A stretch of DNA of 64,000 nucleotides from RBG-16-66-20 sp964564865 (GTDB lineage: Bacteria; Pseudomonadota; Gammaproteobacteria; Burkholderiales; SG8-39), in assembly GCA_964564865.1 (NCBI GenBank), contig CAZMDA010000008.1:13528-77527 (forward strand). The letters run 5' to 3'. Below the pieces are notes generated by a model, which was not told where the DNA came from, did not search any database, and saw only the letters and a program-made list of their open reading frames with translations. Shown here in pieces: positions 1 through 10,310 of the stretch. How positions within the stretch are numbered: position 1 is the first letter of the stretch; each line of letters starts with the position of its first letter. Made by a program: the position numbers and the translations under genes.

Positions 1-23
1 GCAAGCGCATCTCGGTGCAGTGA
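1..23 (+). CDS. 3' end of an upstream gene (partial)
   Basis: A frame open from the window edge ends in KRISVQ-stop, with TGA at 21-23 overlapping the ATG of the next gene (TGATG). The overlap is the usual sign of translational coupling and suggests that the genes that follow belong to an operon starting outside the window. Too little is visible to name the product. Confidence 0.4.
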
Positions 24-466
24 TGCGGACCGGCGCCGCCTGCCTGGCGGCGCTCGCGCTGCTGGCCGCACCCGTGGCCCACGCCGCGGGCGAGGCCATC
101 GCCTGCGGCGGGGTCGGCGCCGAGGAGCGGGCCGCGCTCAAGGCGCGCGAAGGCGGCGTGGCGCTCAAGCTGCTGTTCGTCACCGCGAAGCGCGGCGGCT
201 GGCTGGCGGATGCCGAGGTGGCCGTCGCCGACGCCAGGGGCGCTGAGCTGCTGCGCACGCGGGCCGACGGCCCGATCTGCCATGTGAGCCTCCCGGAGGG
301 CCGCTATCGCATCACGGCGGTGTTCGCCGGCGCGACCCGCGCCGCGAGCGTCGCCGTGCCGGCCAAGCCCGCCGCCCGTCCGCAGCAGGTCGTGTTCGCG
401 TTTCCCGCCGAACCCTGGGACGGCATCTGGGCGAGCGACGAGGAGAAGCGGCAGGCGCGGGAGTGA
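23..466 (+). CDS. Secreted protein with carboxypeptidase-regulatory-like fold, unknown function
   Basis: 147 residues. It starts with a clear Sec signal peptide (Met-Arg, a run of Ala/Leu, then a likely AHA-AG cleavage near residue 22). The mature part alternates short hydrophobic strands, with an ADAEVAVADARG segment and an EGRYRITAVFAGA segment, as in small beta-sandwich domains annotated carboxypeptidase regulatory-like. No catalytic residues are recognisable. ATG 23 is preferred over GTG 20 because it overlaps the preceding stop codon. Its own stop overlaps the GTG of ccoI, so it is probably co-expressed with the oxidase assembly genes. A periplasmic role is likely, the function is unknown. 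Confidence 0.6.
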   Translation: MRTGAACLAALALLAAPVAHAAGEAIACGGVGAEERAALKAREGGVALKLLFVTAKRGGWLADAEVAVADARGAELLRTRADGPICHVSLPEGRYRITAVFAGATRAASVAVPAKPAARPQQVVFAFPAEPWDGIWASDEEKRQARE

Positions 467-2922
467 GCCCGGCGAACGACCCGCTGGCGGCCGCCGCCTG
501 CTTCCACTGCGGCCTGCCGGTGACCGAACCCGGCCGCTGGCGCGCGCGCATCCTGGGCGCCCCGCGCGACCTGTGCTGCGCCGGCTGCGAGGCGGTCGCC
601 TCGACCATCGTCGCCGGCGGCTTCGAGCAGTACTACGAGACTCGTGAAGCGACGGCGCTTGCGCCCTTGTCCAAGGCGCTGGCGACTTCCATGTCGACGC
701 TGGCGCCCTCCGCCCTGTACGACGACCCCGCCGCGCAGAAGCAATTCGCCGCCGCGGGCGACGGCTTCCTCGAGGCGACGCTGATCCTGGACCGGATCCG
801 CTGCGCCGCCTGCCTGTGGCTGAACGAGCGCACGCTGCGCGAAGTACCCGGCGTGCTGCGCGCCGACATCAACTACGCCACCCAGCGCGCGCAGGTCGCC
901 TGGGATCCGCGCCGCACGAAGCTCTCGGCGATCATCGAGGCCATCCGCGCCATCGGCTACGACGCCTGGCCGTTCGACCCGCAGCGGCAGACGGCGCTCG
1001 ATCGCGACACGCGCCGCGCCGCGCTCTGGCGCCTGTTCGTCGCCGGCTTTGGCGCGATGCAGGTGATGATGTACGCCTTTCCCGCCTACGTGGACGAGGG
1101 CGCGGGCGACCTGTCGGGCGGCGACGCCAGCCTGATGCGCTGGGCAAGTCTCGTCCTGACTGTGCCGGTGATGCTGTTCTCCTGCGGGCCGTTCTTCAGC
1201 GGCGCGTGGCGCGAACTCGCCCGCCTGCGGCCGGGGATGGACACGCCGGTCGCGATCGGCATCGCCGCGGGATTCCTGGCCAGCACCTGGGCCACGGTCA
1301 CCGGGCGGGGCGAGGTGTACTTCGATTCCATCGCCATGCTCGTGTTCCTCCTGCTGGGGGCGCGCTACCTGGAGCTGGCCGCGCGCCAGCGGGCCGCGAC
1401 CGCGCTGGACCGTCTCGCGCGCTGGCAGCCTTCGGCGGCGCTGCGGCTGGCCGATGCCGCCGACGCCGGTTCGGCGGAAAGCGTGCCGGCACATGCGCTG
1501 GTGGCAGGGGACCTGGTGCTGGTGCCGGCCGGCGAGCGGGTGCCCGCGGACGGTGTCGTGGAACGGGGCGCCTCCAGCGTGGACGAGTCGCTGCTCACCG
1601 GCGAGCCGCTGCCGCTGGCCAAGGGATCGGGCGGCGAGCTGGTCGCCGGGACGCTGAACCTGGAGCAGCCGCTCGTGATGCGCGTCGTGCGCGCCGGCGC
1701 GCAGACGCGCGCCGCGGCGATCGCGCGGCTGGTGGAGCGGGGTTCCGCGGCAAAGCCGCGCCTCGTGGAAGCCGCGGACCGCATCGCGCATGGCCTGACC
1801 TGGGTCGTGCTGGTGGTGGCCGCCCTGGCGGGCCTTCGCTCGGGTGATCCATGGATCGCGATCGCGGTGCTGGTGGCGACCTGTCCCTGCGCGCTCGCGC
1901 TCGCGGCGCCGGTCGCCCTGGCGCAGACCGCCGCGCGCCTGCTCGGGCGCGGCGTCGCGCTGACCCGCTCGCGCGCGCTGGAAACGCTGGCGAAGGCAAC
2001 CGACGTGGTGCTCGACAAGACTGGCACGCTCACCGCGGGACGGTTCGCGATCGCGCGCCTGCAGCTGCTCGGCCGCGCCGGCGAAGGCCGTTGCCGCGCG
2101 CTCGCGGCCGCGCTGGAGGCCTCGAGCCGCCATCCGCTGGCGCGCGCGTTCGAGGACGAGACGCCCGGCGGCGCGCGCGTTCCGGTGGAGGAGCCGGCGA
2201 ACTACCCCGGGCACGGCGTGGAGGCGATCGCTGGCGGCCGCCGGGTGCGCATCGGCACCGAGGCTTTCTGCCGCGAGCTGGCCGGCTCGCCGGCGCCCGC
2301 TGCGCCGCGCGATGCGGCGCTGACGCCGGTGTTCCTCGCCGACGACGGCGGCTGGCTGGCGGTGTTCCAGCTCGAGGACACCCTGCGTCCGGAGGCGGGC
2401 GACGTGGTGGCCGCGCTGCGCGCTGCCGGCCTGCGCGTGCACCTGCTGAGCGGCGACCACCCGGCGGCGGTGGGTTCGCTCGCCGGGCGCCTGGGCATCG
2501 CCGACTGGACCGGCGGCGCCTCGCCGCAGGACAAGTACGCCTACGTGGAGAAGCTGCAGCGCGCCGGGCGCTGCGTGGTCATGATCGGCGATGGCCTGAA
2601 CGACGCTCCGGTGCTCGCCCGCGCCGACGCCTCGATCGCCATGGGCAGCGGCGCGGACGCGGCGCAGGCGCAGGCCGATTGCGTGCTGCTGGCGCAGGAG
2701 GGCGAGGCGCGCCTCGCCGCCGCGGCCGAGTGCTTCGGGCAGGCGCGCCGCGCCATGCGCATCGTGAAGCAGAACTTCGGCTGGGCGCTCGCCTACAACG
2801 CGGTGGCGCTGCCCCTGGCGGCGGCGGGCTGGATCGGCCCGCTGGAAGCCGCCGTCGGCATGGCGGCGAGTTCGTTCATCGTCGTGCTCAACGCCATGCG
2901 TGTGGAACTGCGGGCCGCTTGA
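463..2922 (+). CDS. ccoI: Copper-translocating P1B-type ATPase for cbb3 oxidase assembly (CcoI/FixI)
   Basis: 819 residues. The N-terminus carries a CFHC pair (residues 13-16) and a CCAGC segment typical of CcoI, then an HMA-like metal-binding domain with IRCAAC, eight predicted membrane helices, the copper-class CPC motif (474-476), the phosphorylation motif DKTGTLT (Asp518), an HP motif (SSRHPLA) and GDGLNDAP. CcoI family members export Cu across the inner membrane to supply cbb3 oxidase rather than to detoxify. Position directly before ccoS and near ccoNOQP supports that role. GTG start at 463 overlaps the previous stop (GTGA); its stop overlaps the ATG of ccoS. Length is normal for the family. 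Confidence 0.93.
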   Translation: MSPANDPLAAAACFHCGLPVTEPGRWRARILGAPRDLCCAGCEAVASTIVAGGFEQYYETREATALAPLSKALATSMSTLAPSALYDDPAAQKQFAAAGDGFLEATLILDRIRCAACLWLNERTLREVPGVLRADINYATQRAQVAWDPRRTKLSAIIEAIRAIGYDAWPFDPQRQTALDRDTRRAALWRLFVAGFGAMQVMMYAFPAYVDEGAGDLSGGDASLMRWASLVLTVPVMLFSCGPFFSGAWRELARLRPGMDTPVAIGIAAGFLASTWATVTGRGEVYFDSIAMLVFLLLGARYLELAARQRAATALDRLARWQPSAALRLADAADAGSAESVPAHALVAGDLVLVPAGERVPADGVVERGASSVDESLLTGEPLPLAKGSGGELVAGTLNLEQPLVMRVVRAGAQTRAAAIARLVERGSAAKPRLVEAADRIAHGLTWVVLVVAALAGLRSGDPWIAIAVLVATCPCALALAAPVALAQTAARLLGRGVALTRSRALETLAKATDVVLDKTGTLTAGRFAIARLQLLGRAGEGRCRALAAALEASSRHPLARAFEDETPGGARVPVEEPANYPGHGVEAIAGGRRVRIGTEAFCRELAGSPAPAAPRDAALTPVFLADDGGWLAVFQLEDTLRPEAGDVVAALRAAGLRVHLLSGDHPAAVGSLAGRLGIADWTGGASPQDKYAYVEKLQRAGRCVVMIGDGLNDAPVLARADASIAMGSGADAAQAQADCVLLAQEGEARLAAAAECFGQARRAMRIVKQNFGWALAYNAVALPLAAAGWIGPLEAAVGMAASSFIVVLNAMRVELRAA

Positions 2923-3062
2923 TGGAAAGCCTCTGGATCCTGATTCCCCTCTCGGTCGCGGCCGTGTTCGCCATCGGCTGGGTATTCTGGCGCGCGCTGC
3001 ACGGCGGCCAGTTCGACGACCTCGAGCGACCCGGCACCGATGTGCTGTCCGACGACAACTGA
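2922..3062 (+). CDS. ccoS: cbb3 oxidase maturation protein CcoS
   Basis: 46 residues: one N-terminal membrane helix (LWILIPLSVAAVFAIGWVFW) followed by the short polar tail with GGQFDDLERPG, which is the CcoS signature. CcoS is needed for cofactor insertion into the catalytic subunit of cbb3 oxidase. It overlaps the ccoI stop codon by one base, as in most cco clusters. Confidence 0.93.
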   Translation: MESLWILIPLSVAAVFAIGWVFWRALHGGQFDDLERPGTDVLSDDN

Positions 3063-3071
3063 GCGTGCGCG

Positions 3072-4652
3072 GTGAGCCCGGCGACGGCACCGGGCATCGG
3101 CCGGCGCCTGCGCACGCTGGTGCTGGCGAGCTTCGTCCCCGCGGCGTTGCTCGCGGCCGCGCTGCTGGCCGAGGACTTCCGGCAGGACCGGACGCGGCTG
3201 GAGCGCGACGCCATCGCCACGGCGCGGGCCATGGCGCACGCCACCGAGATCGACCTGGTCAGCGTCAGCCGGGTGGCGCAGATCCTCGCCTCCTCGAAGC
3301 GGCTGCAGGAAGGCGACCTCGCGGGCTTCTACGGGCATGCCCTGGAAGTGGCCGCCCTGGAGATCGGCGCCAACGTCGTGCTGAGCGAGGCCGACGGGCG
3401 CCAGGTCCTGAACACCTTCCGCCCGCTCGGCGAGCCGCTCGCCGCGCACGGCAACCCGGCGCAGTTGCGGGCGGTGTTCGCCACCGGGCGGCCGGTGATT
3501 TCCGACCTCTACCTCGGCGGCGTGCTGCGCCGGCCGGTGGTCAGCGTGGACGTGCCGGTGTTCCGCGACGGCACGGTGGCCTACGCGCTCAGCATCGGCG
3601 TCCTGCCCGACCGGTTCCGCTCCATCCTGAGCGGGCAGCAGTTGCCGCCAGGCTGGATCGGCGCCGTGTTCGACACCACCGGCACCGTGGTCGCGCGCAC
3701 GCAGGAGCACGAGCGCTTCGTCGGCGGCAAGGGCTCCGCGGCGCTGGTCGAGCGCATGGCCGTCGCCGCCGAAGGGGTCCTCGAGACCGAGACCCTCGAG
3801 GGCATACCGGTGGTGTCCGCGTACAGCCGCTCGCCGCTTACCGGGTGGACGGTGGCGCTCGGCATCCCGCGGCGCGACTTCACCGAATCGCTGCTGAAGC
3901 GGACCGCCGCCGTCCTGCTGGCAGCGCTTGCCGCCCTGGGCCTGAGCCTCGCGCTTGCCACGCGCGTCGGCGCCGGCATCGCGCGCGCGATCCGCGGCCT
4001 GGTGGAGCCCGCGGCGCGCATCGGGCGCGGCGAGGGCGTCGAGGTGCCCCGGCTGGGGCTGGCGGAGGCCGACGAGGTCGGCGCCGCGCTTGCCAGCGCC
4101 TCGCGCGTGATCGCCAGCGCCGAGCACCGGGCGCGGCACGACGCGCTCACCGGCCTCGCCAACCGCGCCCTGTTCCTCGAGCTGGTCGCGCGCCAGATCG
4201 AGATCGGCAAGCGCGAGCGCTCGCGCAGCGCGATCCTCTATATCGACCTGGACGGCTTCAAGCCGATCAACGACCGCCACGGCCATGCGGCCGGCGATGC
4301 GCTGCTGTGCGCGGTCGGCGGGCGCCTGCGCGATGCGGTGCGCGGCACCGACCTCGCCGCGCGCCTGGGCGGGGACGAGTTCGCCGTCCTGCTCGTGCAC
4401 GCCGGTGTGGAGCAGGCCGCCGCCATCGCCGCCAAGCTGGTGGACAGCCTGTCCGCGCCGTACGAGATCGGGCCCGCCAGCCTGACGGTGCGCGCGAGCA
4501 TCGGTGTCGCCGGCTTCCCCGAATCCGCCGCCACCGCCGAGGAGGTGCTGAAGCGCGCGGACGCGGCGATGTACCGCGCGAAGGCGGCAGGCGGCGGCCG
4601 TTGCGCGGTCTGGTTTGATGCAGATCAAACCGGTTCCGCCCCGGCTGCCTAG
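3072..4652 (+). CDS. Membrane-bound diguanylate cyclase with periplasmic sensor domain
   Basis: 526 residues. A membrane helix near residues 13-32, a periplasmic Cache-like sensor of about 240 residues, a second helix (about 275-300) with a short HAMP-like stretch, and a C-terminal GGDEF domain. The active site is intact (GGDEF at about 433-437) and an RGTD inhibitory site lies five residues before it, so active c-di-GMP synthesis with product inhibition is predicted. No EAL domain. GTG start 10 nt after ccoS. It is unusual for this enzyme to sit between ccoS and ccoN, and its last codons contain the FNR dyad of the ccoN promoter. The ligand sensed cannot be told from sequence. Confidence 0.88.
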   Translation: MSPATAPGIGRRLRTLVLASFVPAALLAAALLAEDFRQDRTRLERDAIATARAMAHATEIDLVSVSRVAQILASSKRLQEGDLAGFYGHALEVAALEIGANVVLSEADGRQVLNTFRPLGEPLAAHGNPAQLRAVFATGRPVISDLYLGGVLRRPVVSVDVPVFRDGTVAYALSIGVLPDRFRSILSGQQLPPGWIGAVFDTTGTVVARTQEHERFVGGKGSAALVERMAVAAEGVLETETLEGIPVVSAYSRSPLTGWTVALGIPRRDFTESLLKRTAAVLLAALAALGLSLALATRVGAGIARAIRGLVEPAARIGRGEGVEVPRLGLAEADEVGAALASASRVIASAEHRARHDALTGLANRALFLELVARQIEIGKRERSRSAILYIDLDGFKPINDRHGHAAGDALLCAVGGRLRDAVRGTDLAARLGGDEFAVLLVHAGVEQAAAIAAKLVDSLSAPYEIGPASLTVRASIGVAGFPESAATAEEVLKRADAAMYRAKAAGGGRCAVWFDADQTGSAPAA

Positions 4653-4655
4653 CAT
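4615..4655 (+). promoter_or_regulatory. FNR-type promoter of ccoNOQPGH
   Basis: Perfect FNR/ANR dyad TTGATGCAGATCAA at 4615-4628, inside the 3' end of the diguanylate cyclase gene. The -10-like TAGCAT (4650-4655) starts 35 nt after the first base of the dyad, which places the dyad at about -41.5 of a +1 near 4663. ccoN begins 35 nt later with GGAG as ribosome-binding site. This is standard class II FNR architecture, and ccoNOQP is a classic FNR/ANR target. Confidence 0.85.
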
Positions 4656-4697
4656 GCGACCAACAAGCTGAACAACCCTCGGGGCGGAGAAGCGCGC

Positions 4698-6119
4698 ATG
4701 GCATCGGAGAACTCCTACAACTACACCGTCGTGCGCCAGTTCGCGGTCATGACCGTGGTCTGGGGCGTGGTCGGGATGCTGGTGGGCGTGATCATCGCCG
4801 CGCAGCTGCTCTGGCCCGAGCTCAACTTCGACGTGCCGTGGCTGTCCTACGGGCGCCTGCGGCCGCTGCACACCAACGCGGTGATCTTCGCCTTCGGCGG
4901 CTCGGCGCTGTTCGCCACCTCCTACTACGTGGTGCAGCGCACCTGCCACGCGCGCCTGTTCTCGGACGGCCTCGCCGCCTTCACCTTCTGGGGCTGGCAG
5001 GCGGTGATCGTGCTGGCGGCGATCACGCTGCCCCTGGGGATCACCAGCGGCAAGGAGTACGCCGAGCTGGAATGGCCGATCGACATCCTGATCACGCTGG
5101 TCTGGGTGTCCTACGCGGTGGTGTTCTTCGGCACCATCTTCAAGCGCAAGATCCCGCACATCTACGTCGCCAACTGGTTCTTCGGCGCCTTCATCCTCAC
5201 GGTGGCGATCCTGCACCTGGTGAACAGCGCCGCGGTCCCGGCCACGTTCTGGAAGTCCTACTCCGCCTACGCCGGCGCGCAGGACGCGATGGTGCAGTGG
5301 TGGTACGGCCACAACGCGGTGGGCTTCTTCCTCACCGCCGGATTCCTCGGCATGATGTACTACTTCATCCCGAAGCAGGCCGGGCGCCCGGTGTACTCCT
5401 ACCGCCTGTCGGTGGTGCACTTCTGGGCCCTGATCTTCACCTACATGTGGGCCGGCCCGCACCACCTGCACTACACCGCGCTGCCGGAGTGGGCGCAGTC
5501 CCTCGGCATGGTGTTCTCGTTGATACTCCTGGCGCCCTCCTGGGGCGGGATGATCAACGGCATCATGACCCTGTCGGGCGCGTGGCACAAGCTGCGCGAG
5601 GACCCGATCCTCAAGTTCCTCATCGTGTCGCTGTCCTTCTACGGCATGAGCACGTTCGAGGGGCCGATGATGTCCATCAAGACGGTGAACGCGCTCAGCC
5701 ACTACACCGACTGGACCGTCGGCCACGTGCACAGCGGCGCGCTGGGCTGGGTCGGGCTGGTGTCCATGGGCTCCATCTACTTCCTGATCCCGAAGCTGTT
5801 CGGCCGCGCCGAGATGTGGAGCGTGCGCCTGATCAACGTCCACTTCTGGGTGGCGACCGTGGGCATCGTGCTCTACATCGCCGCGATGTGGATCGCCGGG
5901 GTGATGCAGGGCCTGATGTGGCGCGCGGTCGGCGCCGACGGCACGCTCACCTACACCTTCGTCGAGAGCGTGAAGGCGACCTATCCCTTCTACGCCATCC
6001 GGCTGCTGGGCGGCGTGCTGTACCTGGGCGGCATGCTGATCATGGCCTACAACGTGTTCCAGACCATCGCCGAGGGCAAGCGCGCGGACGCGCCCATCCC
6101 CGCCCCGGCCCACGCCTGA
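4698..6119 (+). CDS. ccoN: cbb3-type cytochrome c oxidase catalytic subunit I
   Basis: 473 residues, a full-length heme-copper oxidase subunit I of the C family, predicted about 12 membrane helices. Metal-ligand histidines are in place: RPLHTN (low-spin heme b), YGHNAVG and GPHHLHY (CuB), and VGHVHSGALGW (hemes b and b3). It reduces O2 to water at high affinity and pumps protons at the inner membrane. ATG 4698 is preceded by GGAG. First gene of ccoNOQP and directly downstream of a consensus FNR dyad, so induction at low oxygen is expected. Confidence 0.97.
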   Translation: MASENSYNYTVVRQFAVMTVVWGVVGMLVGVIIAAQLLWPELNFDVPWLSYGRLRPLHTNAVIFAFGGSALFATSYYVVQRTCHARLFSDGLAAFTFWGWQAVIVLAAITLPLGITSGKEYAELEWPIDILITLVWVSYAVVFFGTIFKRKIPHIYVANWFFGAFILTVAILHLVNSAAVPATFWKSYSAYAGAQDAMVQWWYGHNAVGFFLTAGFLGMMYYFIPKQAGRPVYSYRLSVVHFWALIFTYMWAGPHHLHYTALPEWAQSLGMVFSLILLAPSWGGMINGIMTLSGAWHKLREDPILKFLIVSLSFYGMSTFEGPMMSIKTVNALSHYTDWTVGHVHSGALGWVGLVSMGSIYFLIPKLFGRAEMWSVRLINVHFWVATVGIVLYIAAMWIAGVMQGLMWRAVGADGTLTYTFVESVKATYPFYAIRLLGGVLYLGGMLIMAYNVFQTIAEGKRADAPIPAPAHA

Positions 6120-6138
6120 CCGCCGACGGGATCCGACC

Positions 6139-6756
6139 ATGAAACTCACCCACGACCTGATCGAGCGCAACCAGGCCCTCATGATCGTCCTCGTCATCCT
6201 GGTGGTGGCGGTGGGCGGGCTGGTGGAGATCGTCCCGCTGTCGTTCATGAAGAGCGTCACCGAGCCGGTGGCGGGCCTGAAGCCCTACACCGCGCTGCAG
6301 AGCGTCGGACGCGACATCTACGTGCGCGAGGGCTGCTACAACTGCCACTCGCAGATGATCCGGCCCTTCCGCGCCGAGGTGGAGCGCTACGGCCACTATT
6401 CCACCGCGGGCGAGTTCGTCTACGACCACCCGTTCCAGTGGGGCTCCAAGCGCACCGGGCCGGACCTGCACCGCGTCGGCGGCCGGTACTCGGACGACTG
6501 GCACCGCATCCACCTCATCAACCCGCGCCAGGTGGTGCCGGAATCCAACATGCCCGGCTATCCGTGGCTGGCGAAAACCCCGGCCAACGCCGGCGACATC
6601 GAGGCCAGGCTGCGCGCCCTGCGCGCGGTGGGCGTGCCCTACACCGACGCCGAGATCGCGGGCGCGCGCGCCGAGCTGAAGGACAAGACCGAGATGGACG
6701 CGCTGATCGCCTACCTGCAGGTGCTTGGCACCGCGCTCAAGAGCAAGCCCAACTAG
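6139..6756 (+). CDS. ccoO: cbb3-type cytochrome c oxidase monoheme subunit II
   Basis: 205 residues. One N-terminal membrane helix anchors a periplasmic mono-heme cytochrome c domain with GCYNCHSQMIRPF (CxxCH) and the family-typical YDHPFQWGSKRTGPDL region and PESNMPGYPWL with the axial Met. It passes electrons from CcoP to CcoN. Second gene of ccoNOQP, 19 nt after ccoN. Confidence 0.97.
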   Translation: MKLTHDLIERNQALMIVLVILVVAVGGLVEIVPLSFMKSVTEPVAGLKPYTALQSVGRDIYVREGCYNCHSQMIRPFRAEVERYGHYSTAGEFVYDHPFQWGSKRTGPDLHRVGGRYSDDWHRIHLINPRQVVPESNMPGYPWLAKTPANAGDIEARLRALRAVGVPYTDAEIAGARAELKDKTEMDALIAYLQVLGTALKSKPN

Positions 6757-6769
6757 GACACGGCGGACC

Positions 6770-6931
6770 ATGGACATCGACCTCAACACCCTGCGCACCC
6801 TCGTCACCGTCACCGCCATGGCCACGTTCCTCGGCATCGTGTGGTGGGCCTACGGACCCTCGCGCAAGGCGCGCTTCGAGCGCGACGCGCAGATGCCGTT
6901 CGACGCCGATGACAGCGGAGAAGCGCAATGA
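6770..6931 (+). CDS. ccoQ: cbb3 oxidase small subunit CcoQ
   Basis: 53 residues: one membrane helix (about residues 10-28) ending in WWAYGPSRKARFERDA, the usual CcoQ motif, then an acidic tail. CcoQ stabilises the CcoP-CcoNO interaction. ATG 6770 chosen because it lies directly before the helix. Its stop overlaps the ATG of ccoP (ATGA). Confidence 0.93.
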   Translation: MDIDLNTLRTLVTVTAMATFLGIVWWAYGPSRKARFERDAQMPFDADDSGEAQ

Positions 6932-7845
6932 GCCAGTTCACCTCCTCGTTCTGGGACGTCTACATCACGCTGGTGTCGCTGGCGTCGATCGTCGCCTGCG
7001 CGGTGTTCCTCAAGTCGCAGAGCATCAAGCGCGTCACCCCGGGCGACACGACGGAAACCTCCGGGCACATCTGGGACGAGGACCTGCAGGAGTACAACAA
7101 CCCGCTGCCGCGCTGGTGGGCGTGGCTGTTCTACCTCACCATCGCCTTCGGCCTCGTGTACCTGGCCCTGTACCCGGGCCTGGGCAGCTACGCCGGCATG
7201 CTGGGCTGGTCGCAGGTGAAGCAGCTGGAGGAGGAGAACGCGCGCGCCCAGGCCGCCTACGGCCCCCTGTACGAGAAGTTCGCCGCGCAGGACGTGGTCG
7301 CGCTCTCGAAGAACCCCGAGGCGCTCGCGGTGGGGGAGAAGCTGTTCCTCAACCATTGCGCGCAATGCCATGCCTCCGACGGCGGCGGCAGCCGGGGCTT
7401 CCCGAACCTCGCCGACCGCGACTGGCTGTGGGGAGGCACGCCGGAGGCGATCCGGACGTCCATCGCCGAGGGCCGCACCGGGGTCATGCCGCCCTTCGGC
7501 GCCGTGCTGGGCGAGGGCGGGGTGAAGGACACCGCGCACTACGTGCTGTCGCTCTCGGGCGGCGCGCACGATTCCATCCGCGCCGCGCGCGGCAAGGAGA
7601 AGTACGCTCAGCTGTGCGTCGCCTGCCATGGCCCGGAGGGCAAGGGCAATCCGATGCTGGGCGCGCCCAACCTCACCGACGGCATCTGGCTGCACGGCTC
7701 GGGCGAGGCCGCCATCGCCGAGCAGATCGCGAAGGGCCGCAACAACCAGATGCCGGCGCACAAGGACCTGCTGGGCCCGGCCAAGGTCCACCTGCTCACG
7801 GGCTACGTGTACTCGCTGGGCGGCGGCGTCGCGCCGCCGAAGTAG
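6928..7845 (+). CDS. ccoP: cbb3-type cytochrome c oxidase diheme subunit III
   Basis: 305 residues. N-terminal membrane helices, the conserved HIWDEDLQEYNNPLPRWW segment, then two cytochrome c domains with CAQCH and CVACH. It accepts electrons from soluble cytochromes or the bc1 complex and hands them to CcoO. Overlaps ccoQ by 4 nt. Length and both heme sites are normal. Confidence 0.97.
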   Translation: MSQFTSSFWDVYITLVSLASIVACAVFLKSQSIKRVTPGDTTETSGHIWDEDLQEYNNPLPRWWAWLFYLTIAFGLVYLALYPGLGSYAGMLGWSQVKQLEEENARAQAAYGPLYEKFAAQDVVALSKNPEALAVGEKLFLNHCAQCHASDGGGSRGFPNLADRDWLWGGTPEAIRTSIAEGRTGVMPPFGAVLGEGGVKDTAHYVLSLSGGAHDSIRAARGKEKYAQLCVACHGPEGKGNPMLGAPNLTDGIWLHGSGEAAIAEQIAKGRNNQMPAHKDLLGPAKVHLLTGYVYSLGGGVAPPK

Positions 7846-7850
7846 GGCGG

Positions 7851-9314
<1,464 letters not shown>

Positions 9315-9317
9315 GCC

Positions 9318-9782
9318 ATGACCCCCGCCGAAACAAGCAAACCCTGGTACCGGGAACGCTGGCCCTGGATCCTGATGTCCGGGCCCGCCGTCGTGCTGGT
9401 GGCCGGGGTGATCACCACCTGGATCGCATTCGACTCCGCCGACGGCCTGGTCGCCGACGACTACTACCGCAAGGGCCTCGCCATCAACAAGGTGATCGCG
9501 CGCGAGGAGAAGGCGCGCAGCCTGGGGCTCGCGGCGGACATCGACAGCCGCGGCGGCCGGTTGCGCGTGCGCCTTGCGGGCATCGAAGAACAAAAGCGAC
9601 CGGAGGCCATCTTCGCGCACCTGGTCCATGCCACGCGCTCCGGGTTCGACGCGCGGCTGCGCCTTGCGCGCGGCGCCGACGGCGCCTACGAGGCGGCGCT
9701 GCCCGCGCTGCCCCCGGGGCGCTGGCGCCTCGCGCTGGAGGACCCGCGCGGCAGCTGGCGCATCGCCCGGGAGGGCCTGTGA
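9318..9782 (+). CDS. ccoH: FixH/CcoH family cbb3 assembly protein
   Basis: 154 residues. Short cytoplasmic N-terminus, WPWILMSGPAVVLVAG membrane helix, then a periplasmic part with DGLVADDYYRKGLAINK, a signature of the FixH family, and a beta-rich tail. CcoH is required for stable cbb3 complexes and works with the copper exporter CcoI. Three nt after ccoG; its stop overlaps the next GTG start. Confidence 0.9.
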   Translation: MTPAETSKPWYRERWPWILMSGPAVVLVAGVITTWIAFDSADGLVADDYYRKGLAINKVIAREEKARSLGLAADIDSRGGRLRVRLAGIEEQKRPEAIFAHLVHATRSGFDARLRLARGADGAYEAALPALPPGRWRLALEDPRGSWRIAREGL

Positions 9783-10009
9783 AGCAAGCGATCCTCATCC
9801 TGTGGCCCTCGTTCATCGTCGGCGGCGTAGGCGAGGTGGTGTTCTTCACCGTGTTCGACCCGCAGGAGCTGTACCTGTTCGGCGAGCCGACGAGCTTGAG
9901 CCGGCTCTCGGTGTACTCGATCGGGTTCTTCCTCTGCTGGGCGTTCGCGGCGGCCTCCAGCGCCTTCACCTGCTTCCTGTCGCGCAGCGCCGGGGAGATC
10001 AACCGGTGA
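9779..10009 (+). CDS. Small two-helix membrane protein of the cco operon, unknown function
   Basis: 76 residues with GTG start overlapping the ccoH stop. Two predicted membrane helices (about 5-27 and 45-67) separated by a short polar loop with FDPQELYLFGEP. No recognisable cofactor ligands or catalytic motif. The overlaps at both ends (GTGA with ccoH and GTGA with the next cytochrome) put it firmly in the oxidase operon, so a role in oxidase assembly or electron delivery is plausible but unproven. Confidence 0.7.
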   Translation: MKQAILILWPSFIVGGVGEVVFFTVFDPQELYLFGEPTSLSRLSVYSIGFFLCWAFAAASSAFTCFLSRSAGEINR

Positions 10010-10278
10010 GGGCCTGGCTCCTGGTGCTGCTGCTCCCGCTGCCGGCGGTCGCGCAGGACGCGGCGCAGGGGCGCGTCCTCTACGAGACGCACTGCCTCGG
10101 CTGCCACTACGAGCGCATCCACAAGCGGGACCCGGCGCGGTCCCTGGTGAAGACCCATGCGGGGCTGCGCGTGGAGGTGGCCAGGCGGGCGGCGCTGACC
10201 GGGCGCGCCTTCACGGCGCAGGAGCTGGACGACATCTCGGAGTACCTCGACCGCTCGCATTACAGGCTGCGGAAGTAG
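10006..10278 (+). CDS. Small periplasmic mono-heme cytochrome c
   Basis: 90 residues. Signal peptide ending near AVAQDA, then one CLGCH heme-binding motif within the first third and a C-terminal alpha helix (AQELDDISEYLD). No obvious distal Met ligand follows. GTG start overlaps the preceding stop. Probably an electron donor to the cbb3 oxidase or an assembly factor, judged only from operon position. Confidence 0.8.
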   Translation: MRAWLLVLLLPLPAVAQDAAQGRVLYETHCLGCHYERIHKRDPARSLVKTHAGLRVEVARRAALTGRAFTAQELDDISEYLDRSHYRLRK

Positions 10279-10310
10279 CCCTCCCGCCCCAAGCCTGAGA
10301 CCATCGGCCC

